Positions 6,693-14,840 of a stretch of 22,329 nucleotides of DNA are shown here, piece by piece (the stretch's first letter is position 1; every line of letters begins with the position of its first letter). The stretch is from Nitrosomonadaceae bacterium (GTDB lineage: Bacteria; Pseudomonadota; Gammaproteobacteria; Burkholderiales; Usitatibacteraceae), in contig JAJTHU010000003.1 of assembly GCA_021300055.1 (NCBI GenBank), positions 1 through 22,329 on the forward strand, in the 5' to 3' direction. Position numbers and translations under genes: made by a program. The notes beneath the pieces are model-generated. The model did no database searches, was not told where the DNA came from, and was given only the letters and a program-made list of their open reading frames with translations.

Positions 6693-8141
6693 TTGACATC
6701 GACTTTCCTGCGGAATTCCCGCGCACCTCGCTTGCAGCTAGCGCACCTCGTTGCCACAGGTGCCACGCTAATCCTCGCCGGTTGCGCCAGCGCCCCTTCG
6801 ACCACTCCCCCATCTGTCGCGCCGAACGTCATTAGCGCCAGCACTGCGCCCTTTGCGGTGCCCACTTGCACAGTGGTCGCGCCGCCAACCAGCACGTCAG
6901 CCTGCCCTGTTTGCCCTGAGTGCCCCAAGCTCGCCGACGAGCCGCCGTTTATCGACCCGACGACGCCCATCGTTGCGCCAGAAGTGCCGCGCGGCCGGCT
7001 TGAACGTGCCGATTGGCGTGATCTGAGCGCTTGGAGCGAGGATGACCCGACAGACGCGCTAACTGCGTTTGAACAAGGATGCCCTGCGCTCCGCACGCGT
7101 GCCGAATGGCAATCCGTCTGCGCACAGGCAGGCACGCTGGTAAACGGAAAGGGCAAACTCGACTCACGCGTTGCGGAGCGATTCTTCCGCGACAACTTTC
7201 AACCTTTCCGCGTCCTTAACGCCGACGAAACGCGAACCGGCACTGTGACCGGTTACTACGAACCATTACTGCATGGCTCTCGCACGCGAACCAAGGTGTT
7301 TCGTTACCCCATCTACTCGCAGCCGCAGGATTTGGTTGTGGTCGATCTTGCCGAGGTCTACGCCGACCTCAAGCACCGCCGACTGCGCGGCCGCTTAGTT
7401 GACAACAAGCTCGTGCCCTACTACGACCGCGCTGAAATTGAATCCGCTCGTGCGCCACTGCGCGGTCTGGAGATCGCGTGGGTCGATAACGCGGTTGAGC
7501 TTTTCTTTCTGCAAATACAGGGCTCGGGCCAGATTCAGTTCCCTGATGGTTCGCGTATTCGCGTCGGCTACGCAGAACAAAATGGCCATCCGTTCCGTTC
7601 GCTCGGCGGACTATTGATTCGGCGTGGCGAGTTGCGCCCTGAACAAGCGTCGATGCAAGGCATCAAGGCGTGGGCCGCGCGGCATCCGCGGCGCCTACAG
7701 CAATTTATGAATGCCAACCCAAGCTACGTGTTCTTCAAAGAGTTGGGCGTGGCCGGCAGTGGGCCGATTGGCACACTCGGTGTACCGCTCACCGCCGAGC
7801 GTTCAATTGCGGTGGATCCGCGCGTCATTCCGCTCGGCGTGCCAGTGTTCCTGTCGACGACCTTCCCCGGCAGCAACAAGCCACTCAATCGGTTGATGGT
7901 CGCACAAGATACCGGCGGGGCGATTGCAGGTGCGGTGCGCGTCGATTTCTTCTGGGGCTTTGGCGATGCGGCAGGCGAAATTGCCGGACGCATGAAGCAG
8001 CGCGGCGAAAAGTGGGTGCTGTTGCCGATTGGCTACGACCCCAATACACCCGTCGCTATCACGCCGGTGACACCAGCTGCCGCGCCATCGACCACAGTGC
8101 CCGGTAATTCGAGCACGGCGCCCACCAGCGCACCGCGCTAA
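6693..8141 (+). CDS. mltA: Membrane-bound lytic murein transglycosylase A (lipoprotein)
   Basis: Cleaves peptidoglycan glycan strands to release 1,6-anhydro-MurNAc products, acting from the inner face of the outer membrane. The N-terminus is a lipoprotein signal ending in the lipobox LAGC (lipidated Cys31), followed by a Pro/Thr/Cys-rich linker to about residue 85. The MltA domain shows GTVTGYYEPLLHGSR and LFFLQIQGSGQIQFPDG. The C-terminal 3D domain has its three aspartates in SIAVDPRVIPLG, VAQDTGGAIAG (Asp406) and VDFFWG (Asp418). A Pro/Thr-rich tail of about 35 residues ends the 482-residue protein. The start is TTG with only a weak ribosome binding site, but no in-frame ATG exists before the signal sequence. 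The recycling genes amgK-murU are elsewhere in the window. Confidence 0.95.
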   Translation: MTSTFLRNSRAPRLQLAHLVATGATLILAGCASAPSTTPPSVAPNVISASTAPFAVPTCTVVAPPTSTSACPVCPECPKLADEPPFIDPTTPIVAPEVPRGRLERADWRDLSAWSEDDPTDALTAFEQGCPALRTRAEWQSVCAQAGTLVNGKGKLDSRVAERFFRDNFQPFRVLNADETRTGTVTGYYEPLLHGSRTRTKVFRYPIYSQPQDLVVVDLAEVYADLKHRRLRGRLVDNKLVPYYDRAEIESARAPLRGLEIAWVDNAVELFFLQIQGSGQIQFPDGSRIRVGYAEQNGHPFRSLGGLLIRRGELRPEQASMQGIKAWAARHPRRLQQFMNANPSYVFFKELGVAGSGPIGTLGVPLTAERSIAVDPRVIPLGVPVFLSTTFPGSNKPLNRLMVAQDTGGAIAGAVRVDFFWGFGDAAGEIAGRMKQRGEKWVLLPIGYDPNTPVAITPVTPAAAPSTTVPGNSSTAPTSAPR

Positions 8142-8190
8142 TTCCGACCAAGGTGCGACGGCGGGTGTTGCAGTAGCTGCAACGCCAGCG

Positions 8191-8214
8191 GGTGCTGTGG
8201 GAAACCACAGCACC
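8191..8214. terminator. Perfect 10-bp hairpin with GAAA loop between mltA and dsbC
   Basis: GGTGCTGTGG-GAAA-CCACAGCACC is a perfect inverted repeat with a GNRA-type tetraloop on the plus strand, centred between the 3' ends of the convergent mltA and dsbC. It lacks a T-run on either side, so it may act as a bidirectional RNA 3'-end stabiliser or Rho-assisted stop rather than a textbook terminator. Confidence 0.55.
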
Positions 8215-8235
8215 TGCACAGCCAGTTGAGGCGGC

Positions 8236-8982
8236 TTACTTCTTAGCGGGCGCAGCGGCAGGAGGATCGGGGCGATCTGCTGATTTCAACTTCTCCTCGA
8301 AGCGCTCAAGTGGCAGCGCGCCGGTCAGCCGTTCGCCGTCTTCAAAAAAAGTCACCGGCGTGCCATTCACGCGCAGACGCTGACCGAGCGCAACGTTCTC
8401 TTCGAGTGGCGTCTTGCAATCCTCCGCCGCAGCAGCGGGAGGCGTGTTGCGCAGCATCCAGTCTTGCCATGCCGTGCCGCGATCTTTGGCGCACCAGATG
8501 TTCTTGGACTTCACGTGCGAATCCTGCGCCAAGATTGGGTAAAGGAAGACGTAGGCGGTGACATTGTTGAGGGTCGCAATATCCGCCTCAAATTTTTTGC
8601 AGAAGCCGCATAGAGGGTCTTCAAAGATCGCCATCCGGCGCGACCCATCGCCGCGTACAAACTTGATCGCATTCTGCAGCGGCAACTCATCAAACTTGAT
8701 CGCAGTGAGCTTGCTCAAGCGCGACTGACTCACGTTGGCGCGCGTACCGGTATCGATCAAATCGCCCGTGATGACGAAGCTCGCCTTCTGGTCAGCATAG
8801 AAAATCTCTGTTCCTGTGAAGACCTCATACAAGCCGCCATACGTCGTCTTGGTCACACGCTCTACCTTCAAGTCCGGAAATTTCTTTGCCAACTCTTTCT
8901 TCACGTCATCGGGATTGGCCTGCACGCCACACGAGACGGCAAAAAAAGCGGCGGCCAGCGCCATGATCAGCTTGTTCATCAT
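8236..8982 (-). CDS. dsbC: Periplasmic disulfide isomerase, DsbC type
   Basis: A thioredoxin-fold protein-disulfide isomerase, 248 residues from the chosen start. The signal peptide MMNKLIMALAAAFFAVSCGVQA precedes NPDD. A dimerisation-type N-terminal domain follows (KKFPDLKVERVTKT, YEVFTGTEIFYAD), then the catalytic domain with EDPLCGFCKKFE (Cys125-Cys128), a second Cys pair (NIWCAK, EDCKTP) and the cis-Pro region VNGTPVTFF. The tail is Pro/Ala/Lys-rich. The frame is open to 9060 and a further ATG lies at 8988, but only the ATG at 8982 has GGAG at a proper 7 bases. The signal peptide contains a Cys (AVSC), a poor lipobox, so cleavage at VQA is favoured. Likely clients include LptD, encoded in this window. 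Confidence 0.92.
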   Translation of the reverse strand: MMNKLIMALAAAFFAVSCGVQANPDDVKKELAKKFPDLKVERVTKTTYGGLYEVFTGTEIFYADQKASFVITGDLIDTGTRANVSQSRLSKLTAIKFDELPLQNAIKFVRGDGSRRMAIFEDPLCGFCKKFEADIATLNNVTAYVFLYPILAQDSHVKSKNIWCAKDRGTAWQDWMLRNTPPAAAAEDCKTPLEENVALGQRLRVNGTPVTFFEDGERLTGALPLERFEEKLKSADRPDPPAAAPAKK

Positions 8983-9090
8983 CTGCATGCTCCGGTGCAA
9001 TAGAGATTGAAACAATAGTGTTGGGGAGGCGGTCGCTGCGTTCAACAAAGAGTTCTTCAAACGTTGCCTTTAGAAGTTAGCCGTTAGTCG

Positions 9091-10311
9091 TTAATTCTTC
9101 ATCGCGTGGCCCATCGCCAAGTGTTTCATCAGCGCAGAGCGACCGAAAGCTGCGAAACCTGAACGGCGAATCCACTTTGACACGTTATCGCTGCGTTTGA
9201 ACAACCCTTGCAGACGATCGGTTGTTTCGGCCATGGCGACGGTTGGCTCGGCGCGCGCGCGCGCCACGCGACGCAGTAGCGCAATGTCCCCAATGCTGGC
9301 CAGTGCACTACGGCTAGCGATCTCATTCTCGAGCACACCCACATCACCGTAGCCAAGATTGGCGCCCTGCCCGGCCAAAGGATGGATACCGTGCGCAGCA
9401 TCCCCCACCAGCACGAGGCCGGGCTTCACGACCTCGCGCGCCAACACGCGATTGAGCGGCACAACATCGACCGGCGAGATGCATTCGAGCGCACCAAGCC
9501 TTTCATGACCGCCACGCGCCACGCACGCCACAAATTCAGCCATGGATTCGCGCGCCAGCGTTTGCAACCCTGCCGCCCGCGCCGTCGACACCGACCACAC
9601 GATTGAAATGCGATTGCCCGGAAGCGGCAGGTACGCCAACACGCCCTCGGCTGAGAACCACTGAAACGCCGTGCCCCCATGTGGGTGCGCGCAGGCGAAG
9701 TTAGCCACCACCGCGCTGCTCAGGTAGTCCTTGGTTTCGATATCGATGCCCGCGAGCGCGCGAATCTGCGACTGACGACCATCCGCGCCAACGACAAGCT
9801 CGCAGCGCTTCTCAATGCCGCCCTCAAACTGCAGCACACGTTTTCCAGCGGCATCGGCGTCACTCAGCGTTTGGATGCTCGGCACCACTTCAAAACTGAC
9901 GTCTGATGCATGTAGCGCGCCGGCGAGCGCTGCCATAAGCGCCTTGTGCTCAACCATCCACGCGAGCGGCTGGCCTTCTTCAAAGTCGATGCGCGGCAGT
10001 GAAGACGCTGCGGTTGGCGTGGCGTCAGCGCCCACACCCGCGTCCGCATCGCTCCACACCTGCATACGGTCGATTGGCGTCAAGCGCGAAGCATCAATGC
10101 GCGACCAAACGCCCAACGATTGCAAGAGCGCGCGACTCGCGGGCGATAGCGCGTAAACACGATGATCGAAGGTGGCGCCAAGCTCATCGGTTGTCAGTGG
10201 TCGGCGATCGAGTACGCTGACTTTCGTAGCGTGCTTGCGCAACGCAAGCGCGCATGCAATGCCGACCGGACCAGCCCCCACCACGATCACCTCGCCGGTT
10301 GTGCGTCTCAT
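9091..10311 (-). CDS. UbiH/UbiF/VisC-family FAD-dependent hydroxylase (UbiF/UbiI-like)
   Basis: A 406-residue flavoprotein monooxygenase of the family hydroxylating the ubiquinone ring. Dinucleotide fold VVGAGPVGIACALAL (GAGPVG at 12-17); substrate/FAD motif VGADGRQSQIRALAGI followed by KDY; second FAD motif VLVGDAAHGIHPLAGQGANLGYGD near 300-323, the GD form typical of UbiF/UbiI rather than UbiH. The last 80 residues include the usual ARAEPTVAMAETTDRLQGLF helix. Its ATG overlaps the end of the upstream paralogue by 4 bases (10308-10311), so the two are translationally coupled. Which ring position it hydroxylates cannot be told from sequence, so no gene symbol is given. Confidence 0.9.
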   Translation of the reverse strand: MRRTTGEVIVVGAGPVGIACALALRKHATKVSVLDRRPLTTDELGATFDHRVYALSPASRALLQSLGVWSRIDASRLTPIDRMQVWSDADAGVGADATPTAASSLPRIDFEEGQPLAWMVEHKALMAALAGALHASDVSFEVVPSIQTLSDADAAGKRVLQFEGGIEKRCELVVGADGRQSQIRALAGIDIETKDYLSSAVVANFACAHPHGGTAFQWFSAEGVLAYLPLPGNRISIVWSVSTARAAGLQTLARESMAEFVACVARGGHERLGALECISPVDVVPLNRVLAREVVKPGLVLVGDAAHGIHPLAGQGANLGYGDVGVLENEIASRSALASIGDIALLRRVARARAEPTVAMAETTDRLQGLFKRSDNVSKWIRRSGFAAFGRSALMKHLAMGHAMKN

Positions 10312-11474
10312 GAGCGCGCCCCAAACAACATGCGAGTGGCTAACGCGCGGCGCGCAAACGGCAGCATATCGACGGCTGCCAGCACTGCACCGCGTGTGGC
10401 GCGCAACGGCAATGCATCGCCAAGGAATCCGGACGCCAACAGATCGGTGAACGCAACGCCGCGCCCAACATCGACCTCACGGTTATCAGCGTAATTGCGC
10501 AAAGCCTCACTCGCGCTACCGTCCGCCAAGGCTTGCGCCAGCACGGATGCGTCACGCACACCGAGGTTAAAGCCCTGCCCCGCGACTGGATGCATCGCCT
10601 GGGCCGCGTTGCCGATAATCGCCACACGCCCGATCGTGCGATGCGAAGCTTGGCGCAAGCGCAACGGATAACGGCGGCGCTGCGTGAGGCTCAGCATGCG
10701 GCCCGCGCGCCGACCGAAGGCCTCGGCAAACTGAGCGCAAGCCGTGGCATCGTCGAGCGCCATGAGCGCGTCGATGGCTGCGTGCGAATCAACCCACACC
10801 ATTGAAGCGATGGACGCACCATCGGGTGAGGGCAGCAACGCGAGTGGTCCATTGGGCGTGAAGCGCTCGTAAGCAATATCGAGGTGCGGACGATCGAGCT
10901 CAACGTGGCCAAGCATGGCTGATTGGCCGTAGTCTTTTTCACGTATCTCAAGCTGCGGCAGCTTGTCGAGGTTGGCGCCGCCGTCAGCAAGCACGATGAC
11001 ATCCGCCTCAAGATGCGCAGCGGCGGCATCGACATTGGCACCGGCAATCTCTACCGCGCCGTTGCTTGCATCAAGGCGCTGCACACGCGCATCAAACGTC
11101 ATTGCGATATTGGTTTGCGCGAGCGCGTTATCGAGCGCTTCTTGCAGCACGCTATAGCGCACCACATACCCGAGCGCCGGTACATCTGCGTCCTCAGATC
11201 GCAATTGCACACGGCCAAAGCCGCCTCGCTGCGATGTATGAATCTGACGAATACGCGCACACTGCGGCCCACCCCAAAGTGCTTGCGCGACACCAGCACG
11301 TTCGAGCAACTGCTGACTGCCGTGCGAAAGCGCCAACGTGCGAGTTTCGCGGCTTGGTGAATGACGCGGGTCAGGACGTGCATCGATCAGGCGAACATCC
11401 AAACCGCGCGCGTGGGCCAGCAACGCGAAAGTCGCGCCGACAGGCCCTGCACCGATCACCAATATTCGCTTCAT
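10308..11474 (-). CDS. ubiH: UbiH-like FAD-dependent ubiquinone-pathway hydroxylase
   Basis: A 388-residue flavin monooxygenase beginning MKRILVIGAGPVGATFALL. The frame is open back to 11531, but that would run into pepP; the ATG at 11472-11474 places the FAD fold at the N-terminus and leaves an 11-base gap after pepP. The C-terminal FAD motif is AIIGNAAQAMHPVAGQGFNLGVRD, with GN instead of GD, characteristic of UbiH. The middle motif reads VLADGGANLDKLPQLEIREKDYGQSAM: the usual S-x-x-R after ADG is absent, although the DYGQ element is kept. It probably hydroxylates a ubiquinone precursor at the inner membrane. The tandem with a UbiF-like paralogue suggests two different ring positions. Confidence 0.85.
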   Translation of the reverse strand: MKRILVIGAGPVGATFALLAHARGLDVRLIDARPDPRHSPSRETRTLALSHGSQQLLERAGVAQALWGGPQCARIRQIHTSQRGGFGRVQLRSEDADVPALGYVVRYSVLQEALDNALAQTNIAMTFDARVQRLDASNGAVEIAGANVDAAAAHLEADVIVLADGGANLDKLPQLEIREKDYGQSAMLGHVELDRPHLDIAYERFTPNGPLALLPSPDGASIASMVWVDSHAAIDALMALDDATACAQFAEAFGRRAGRMLSLTQRRRYPLRLRQASHRTIGRVAIIGNAAQAMHPVAGQGFNLGVRDASVLAQALADGSASEALRNYADNREVDVGRGVAFTDLLASGFLGDALPLRATRGAVLAAVDMLPFARRALATRMLFGARS

Positions 11475-11485
11475 AGATAGAGGAT

Positions 11486-12823
11486 CTAACCTGCCGTCAG
11501 TGCTTCGACATCCGCCACCGACTTGGGGCAACTTGCGGTGAGGTTTTCGTTACCTTTAGCCGTCACCAAGATGTCGTCCTCAATCCGCACGCCGATATCC
11601 CAAAACGCTTTGGGCACCTTGTCCGCAGGGCGGATGTAGATACCAGGTTCGACCGTGACCACCATTCCCGGTGCGAGCGTGACCCATTTGCCGTTAGGCT
11701 GTCGGTAGTTGCCGGCGTCGTGTACATCAAGACCGAGCCAGTGTCCCGCGCGGTGCATGTAGAACTGCTTGTACGCGCCAGACTCGATGACCGCATCAAG
11801 CGTGCCTTTGCAAAGCTTGAGGTCGATGAGCCCCTGTGCGAGCACGCGCACCGCAACATCGTGATATTTGCCAAACGCGTTGCCCGGCTTGACCGCCTTG
11901 ATACAAGCGAGCTGCGCCGCGAGGACGAGCTCATACACATCCCGCTGCGCGCCGCTAAAGCGCCCGCCAACGGGAAAGGTGCGGGTAATGTCTGCTGCGT
12001 AGCTATCGAGCTCGCAACCCGCGTCGATGAGCATCAGGTCACCCGCGCGGATCTGCGCGGTGTTTTCTTGGTAGTGCAACACGCAGGCGTTGCCGCCGGT
12101 GGCCACGATGGATCCGTACGCGGGCTGCCGCGCGCCGTGGCGCACGAACTCGTGCAGCAATTCCGCTTCAACTTGGTACTCAAACATGCCGGGCTTGGCG
12201 ACACGCATCGCGCGAGCGTGCGCACCAGACGAGATTTGCCCTGCGCGGCGCATGATGTCGATCTCTGCAGCGTCCTTAATCTGGCGCATGGCGTCGATGT
12301 CGCGGCGAACATCGTGCACTTCTGCCGGCGCGCTGATGCCCGCGCGAATTTGCGCGCGCACCGTGTTCAGCCATCCGGTCACGCGCGCATCCCACGCCGC
12401 GTCCGCACCCACGGTGGTATGCAACACGGCTTGGTTACCCATCAACTCGGGCACCATGCGGTCAAGCTCGCTAATTGGATAGGCCTCATCAAAACTGAAG
12501 ATCTCGCGTGCCATGGTCGGCCCGAAGCGGAAGCCATCCCAAATCTCGCGCTCGATGTTTTTCTCGCGGCAAAACAAAATAAAGCGCGGCTTCTTGCCCA
12601 GTACGATGGCCAACACCGCTTCCGGTTCACGAAAGCCGGTGAGGTAATAAAAGTGGCTGTCCCAACGAAACGGGAAGTAGGCGTCACCGTTGCGCGGCGC
12701 TTCGGCTGCGGTGGAAAGCAAGAGCAAGCCTTCGCCGAGCGAGTTCGCCAAGCGCTGACGCCGCTTCTGGTGCGGCGCAATTTTTGGCACTACAACGGGC
12801 AGGGGCAACGATTCGCGTTTCAT
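11486..12823 (-). CDS. pepP: Xaa-Pro aminopeptidase (aminopeptidase P)
   Basis: Cytoplasmic dimetal peptidase that removes an N-terminal residue preceding proline; 445 residues, the usual length. The N-terminal domain has FPFRWDSHFYYLTGFREPEAVL. The pita-bread catalytic domain shows all five metal ligands: Asp267 and Asp278 in LMLIDAGCELDSYAADITRTFP, His361 in HRAGHWLGLDVHDAG, Glu392 in VTVEPGIYI and Glu415 in GVRIEDDIL; His250 in VLHYQEN is also conserved. Start supported by AGAGGA about 5 bases before the ATG. It follows murU by 71 bases and precedes ubiH by 11. pepP next to ubiH genes is a widespread proteobacterial arrangement. Confidence 0.96.
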   Translation of the reverse strand: MKRESLPLPVVVPKIAPHQKRRQRLANSLGEGLLLLSTAAEAPRNGDAYFPFRWDSHFYYLTGFREPEAVLAIVLGKKPRFILFCREKNIEREIWDGFRFGPTMAREIFSFDEAYPISELDRMVPELMGNQAVLHTTVGADAAWDARVTGWLNTVRAQIRAGISAPAEVHDVRRDIDAMRQIKDAAEIDIMRRAGQISSGAHARAMRVAKPGMFEYQVEAELLHEFVRHGARQPAYGSIVATGGNACVLHYQENTAQIRAGDLMLIDAGCELDSYAADITRTFPVGGRFSGAQRDVYELVLAAQLACIKAVKPGNAFGKYHDVAVRVLAQGLIDLKLCKGTLDAVIESGAYKQFYMHRAGHWLGLDVHDAGNYRQPNGKWVTLAPGMVVTVEPGIYIRPADKVPKAFWDIGVRIEDDILVTAKGNENLTASCPKSVADVEALTAG

Positions 12824-12894
12824 GGCTTTCCTCTTATCGTGCGCCGCAATCGGCGTCCGAATTCATAGCGAGCTGCCTAGTTTAGCGCCCCGCA

Positions 12895-13635
12895 CTAGGT
12901 GGTGATATTGGTGGTCAGATCGGTAGCGCGGTCGGTTAGCGTTGCGTTGAGCGCCGCCAACTCGTCCGGCGTACCGAGGTTTTCCCACACACCGTGATGG
13001 TGCTCGGCGGTCACGCGCCCGGCCGCAACAAACGTATCTGCCCACGGGAACAAACGCGACTTCTCGCGTAGTGGCAAGTCGGCAAACAGCTCGGCTCGCC
13101 AACAAGCGATGTTGCCGTAGTTCAGACGCGGATGCGTCGGCGTACCTTGTCGCGTGGCGCGGCCATCGCGAATGGCAAAGTCGCCATCGGGATGAAAGGG
13201 AGGGTTGTCCGCCAGCACGAAATGCGCGTCGCTTTCACCGCGCGCCAACGCGGCAAGCGGATCGCGTAGCAAGCGGTAGTCGTAATCCGTGTAGATATCG
13301 CTGCTCACCGTGACAAACGGTGCTGGACCAAGCAGTTCAAGTGCATAGCGGATGCCGCCCCGCGTCTCGAGCGCGTCAGCTTCATCATCGCCCTCATGCG
13401 AAAAACGGATTTGCACATTCCATGTTTCGCCATTACCCAAAACCGCTTGCACCTGCGCACCGTGCCAAGCGGTATTGACGACGAGCTCAGTAAAGCCCGC
13501 GCGTGCTAATGCCTCGATCTGCCAAACGATAAGCGGCTTGCCCGCGACTATGAGGAGCGGCTTCGGCGTATGGTCGGTGAGCGGGCGCATTCGCGCACCC
13601 CGCCCCGCTGCAAACACCAATACGCGGTTATTCAA
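12895..13635 (-). CDS. murU: N-acetylmuramate alpha-1-phosphate uridylyltransferase
   Basis: A 246-residue nucleotidyltransferase. With AmgK it makes UDP-MurNAc directly from recycled MurNAc, bypassing the MurA step. The nucleotide-binding signature FAAGRGARMRPLTDHTPKPLL (Lys25) is at the N-terminus, the metal Asp lies in FVTVSSDIYTDYDYR, and YGNIACWRAELF follows. The start is TTG at 13633-13635 without a recognisable ribosome binding site; a TGA four codons upstream rules out a longer protein. A 27-codon frame in the same phase fills the space back to amgK and could help coupling. Identity as MurU rather than another sugar-1-phosphate nucleotidyltransferase rests mainly on the adjacent amgK. 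Confidence 0.9.
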   Translation of the reverse strand: MNNRVLVFAAGRGARMRPLTDHTPKPLLIVAGKPLIVWQIEALARAGFTELVVNTAWHGAQVQAVLGNGETWNVQIRFSHEGDDEADALETRGGIRYALELLGPAPFVTVSSDIYTDYDYRLLRDPLAALARGESDAHFVLADNPPFHPDGDFAIRDGRATRQGTPTHPRLNYGNIACWRAELFADLPLREKSRLFPWADTFVAAGRVTAEHHHGVWENLGTPDELAALNATLTDRATDLTTNITT

Positions 13636-13728
13636 AGGAGAAACTCAAGCATTGGCGCGCTGTTCCAAGCGAAGAAACGCCTGGAAATGCCCGCCAATTG
13701 GACACTTTATGGACGATTCGGTCATCAT

Positions 13729-14772
13729 CTAAAACGATACGCCCGTCGTGCGCGTGAGGCCGTCGTCGATCTTGAGCTGGTCAAAAAGGCGCGCCAGTGG
13801 GGCGAGCTCGCTGTAGCGCTCGCAGCAACGGCGAATGTAGCGCGCAAAGCGCGGCGTGTCTCCAAGGTAGCGCGGCTTGCCGTCACGGTAGTTGATGCGC
13901 GCAAAAATTCCCATGACCTTCAAGTGCCGCTGCAGTGCCATCCACTCGACATCGCGGTAAAAGTCACCAAAATCTTGTGGCACGGGCAAGCCCGCTTTGC
14001 GCGCCTTTTCCCAATAGCGAATGGTGCCATCGAGGACGCGCTCTTCGTCCCACGAGATAAACGCGTCGCGCCATAGGCAAGCGATGTCATAGCCGACTGG
14101 CCCATAAAGCGCATCTTGAAAGTCGAGCACACCGGGGTTGGGCGACGACACCATCAAGTTGCGCGGCATGAAATCGCGATGAACGTATACGCGCTGCTGC
14201 GCAAGGTTCGAACGAATGACAGTCGTGAACACCGATTCCATGCTTTGGCGTTGCGCGTCAGTCAACGTCACCGCAAGATGCTTGCCCACGTACCATTCCG
14301 GGAAAAGGTTGATTTCGCGGCGAAGCACGGCCTCGTCGTACTCCGGCAGCTCGCCCGGCTTGGACTCCAGCTGCCACTTGATCAATGCCGTGGTCGCGTC
14401 GCGCATCAAGGCATCCACGTTGTCTTCGGAGAGCACGTCCAAGTAGGTTTGCCGGCCGAGGTCGGTCAACAGCAAGAAGCCGCGATCAAGGTCTTGGGAA
14501 TAGACTGTCGGCGTATTGAGGCCAGCGTCGGCCATCATGCGCGCAATGCACACGAAGGGGCGGCAGTTCTCCTGCGGCGGTGGCGCATCCATCGCAATCA
14601 GAGTGCCGCCCGCATGCGTTATGCGAAAATATCGGCGAAAACTGGCGTCTGCCGAGGCAGGTGCCAGCGCTCCACTGGCGACGCTCTCGCCTACTGCCTG
14701 CTTAACGGTGTCCGTCGCGAGCCATTCGCTTAATTCGCGCAGACGCAGGTCTTCCGCCTCAATCGATTTCAT
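13729..14772 (-). CDS. amgK: N-acetylmuramate/N-acetylglucosamine anomeric kinase
   Basis: Aminoglycoside phosphotransferase-like kinase (347 residues) that phosphorylates MurNAc or GlcNAc at the anomeric carbon for MurU. It contains PASADASFRRYFRI near residues 38-51, the catalytic loop YVHRDFMPRNLM (Asp200) and the metal motif VLDFQDALYGP (Asp217). The ATG at 14770-14772 fits the family start; its ribosome binding site is weak. It is divergent from lptD, and the first base of its start codon coincides with the first base of an alternative lptD TTG start. murU follows on the same strand. In Pseudomonas the pair underlies intrinsic fosfomycin tolerance; the same may hold here by inference. 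Confidence 0.93.
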   Translation of the reverse strand: MKSIEAEDLRLRELSEWLATDTVKQAVGESVASGALAPASADASFRRYFRITHAGGTLIAMDAPPPQENCRPFVCIARMMADAGLNTPTVYSQDLDRGFLLLTDLGRQTYLDVLSEDNVDALMRDATTALIKWQLESKPGELPEYDEAVLRREINLFPEWYVGKHLAVTLTDAQRQSMESVFTTVIRSNLAQQRVYVHRDFMPRNLMVSSPNPGVLDFQDALYGPVGYDIACLWRDAFISWDEERVLDGTIRYWEKARKAGLPVPQDFGDFYRDVEWMALQRHLKVMGIFARINYRDGKPRYLGDTPRFARYIRRCCERYSELAPLARLFDQLKIDDGLTRTTGVSF

Positions 14773-14781
14773 TGGTTTTTC

Positions 14782-14810
14782 TGGTCAAAAATTTGCGCGA
14801 AGTTTATCAC
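14782..14810 (+). promoter_or_regulatory. Candidate sigma-70 promoter of lptD
   Basis: TGGTCA (14782-14787) and TATCAC (14805-14810) are spaced by 17 bases, each matching four of six consensus positions. Transcription would start near 14817, which fits translation from the GTG at 14841 and would exclude the TTG at 14772. Confidence 0.35.
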
Positions 14811-14840
14811 CGCCCCCATCTTGCTCCCGGTCGCGCCCCT

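Noticed and set aside
9070..9092. Three GTTAG/GTTAA-like units in tandem after the UbiF-like gene
   Set aside because: Too short and imperfect to call a repeat; likely chance at a stop-codon-rich gene end.
11720..12868. A 382-codon open frame on the plus strand opposite pepP
   Set aside because: It is the antisense of a complete pepP with all metal ligands, shows no recognisable domain, and is rich in Arg/His/Ala as expected from the reverse of GC-rich codons.
14116..14733. A 205-codon plus-strand frame opposite amgK
   Set aside because: amgK on the other strand has intact kinase motifs; the antisense translation has no family features.
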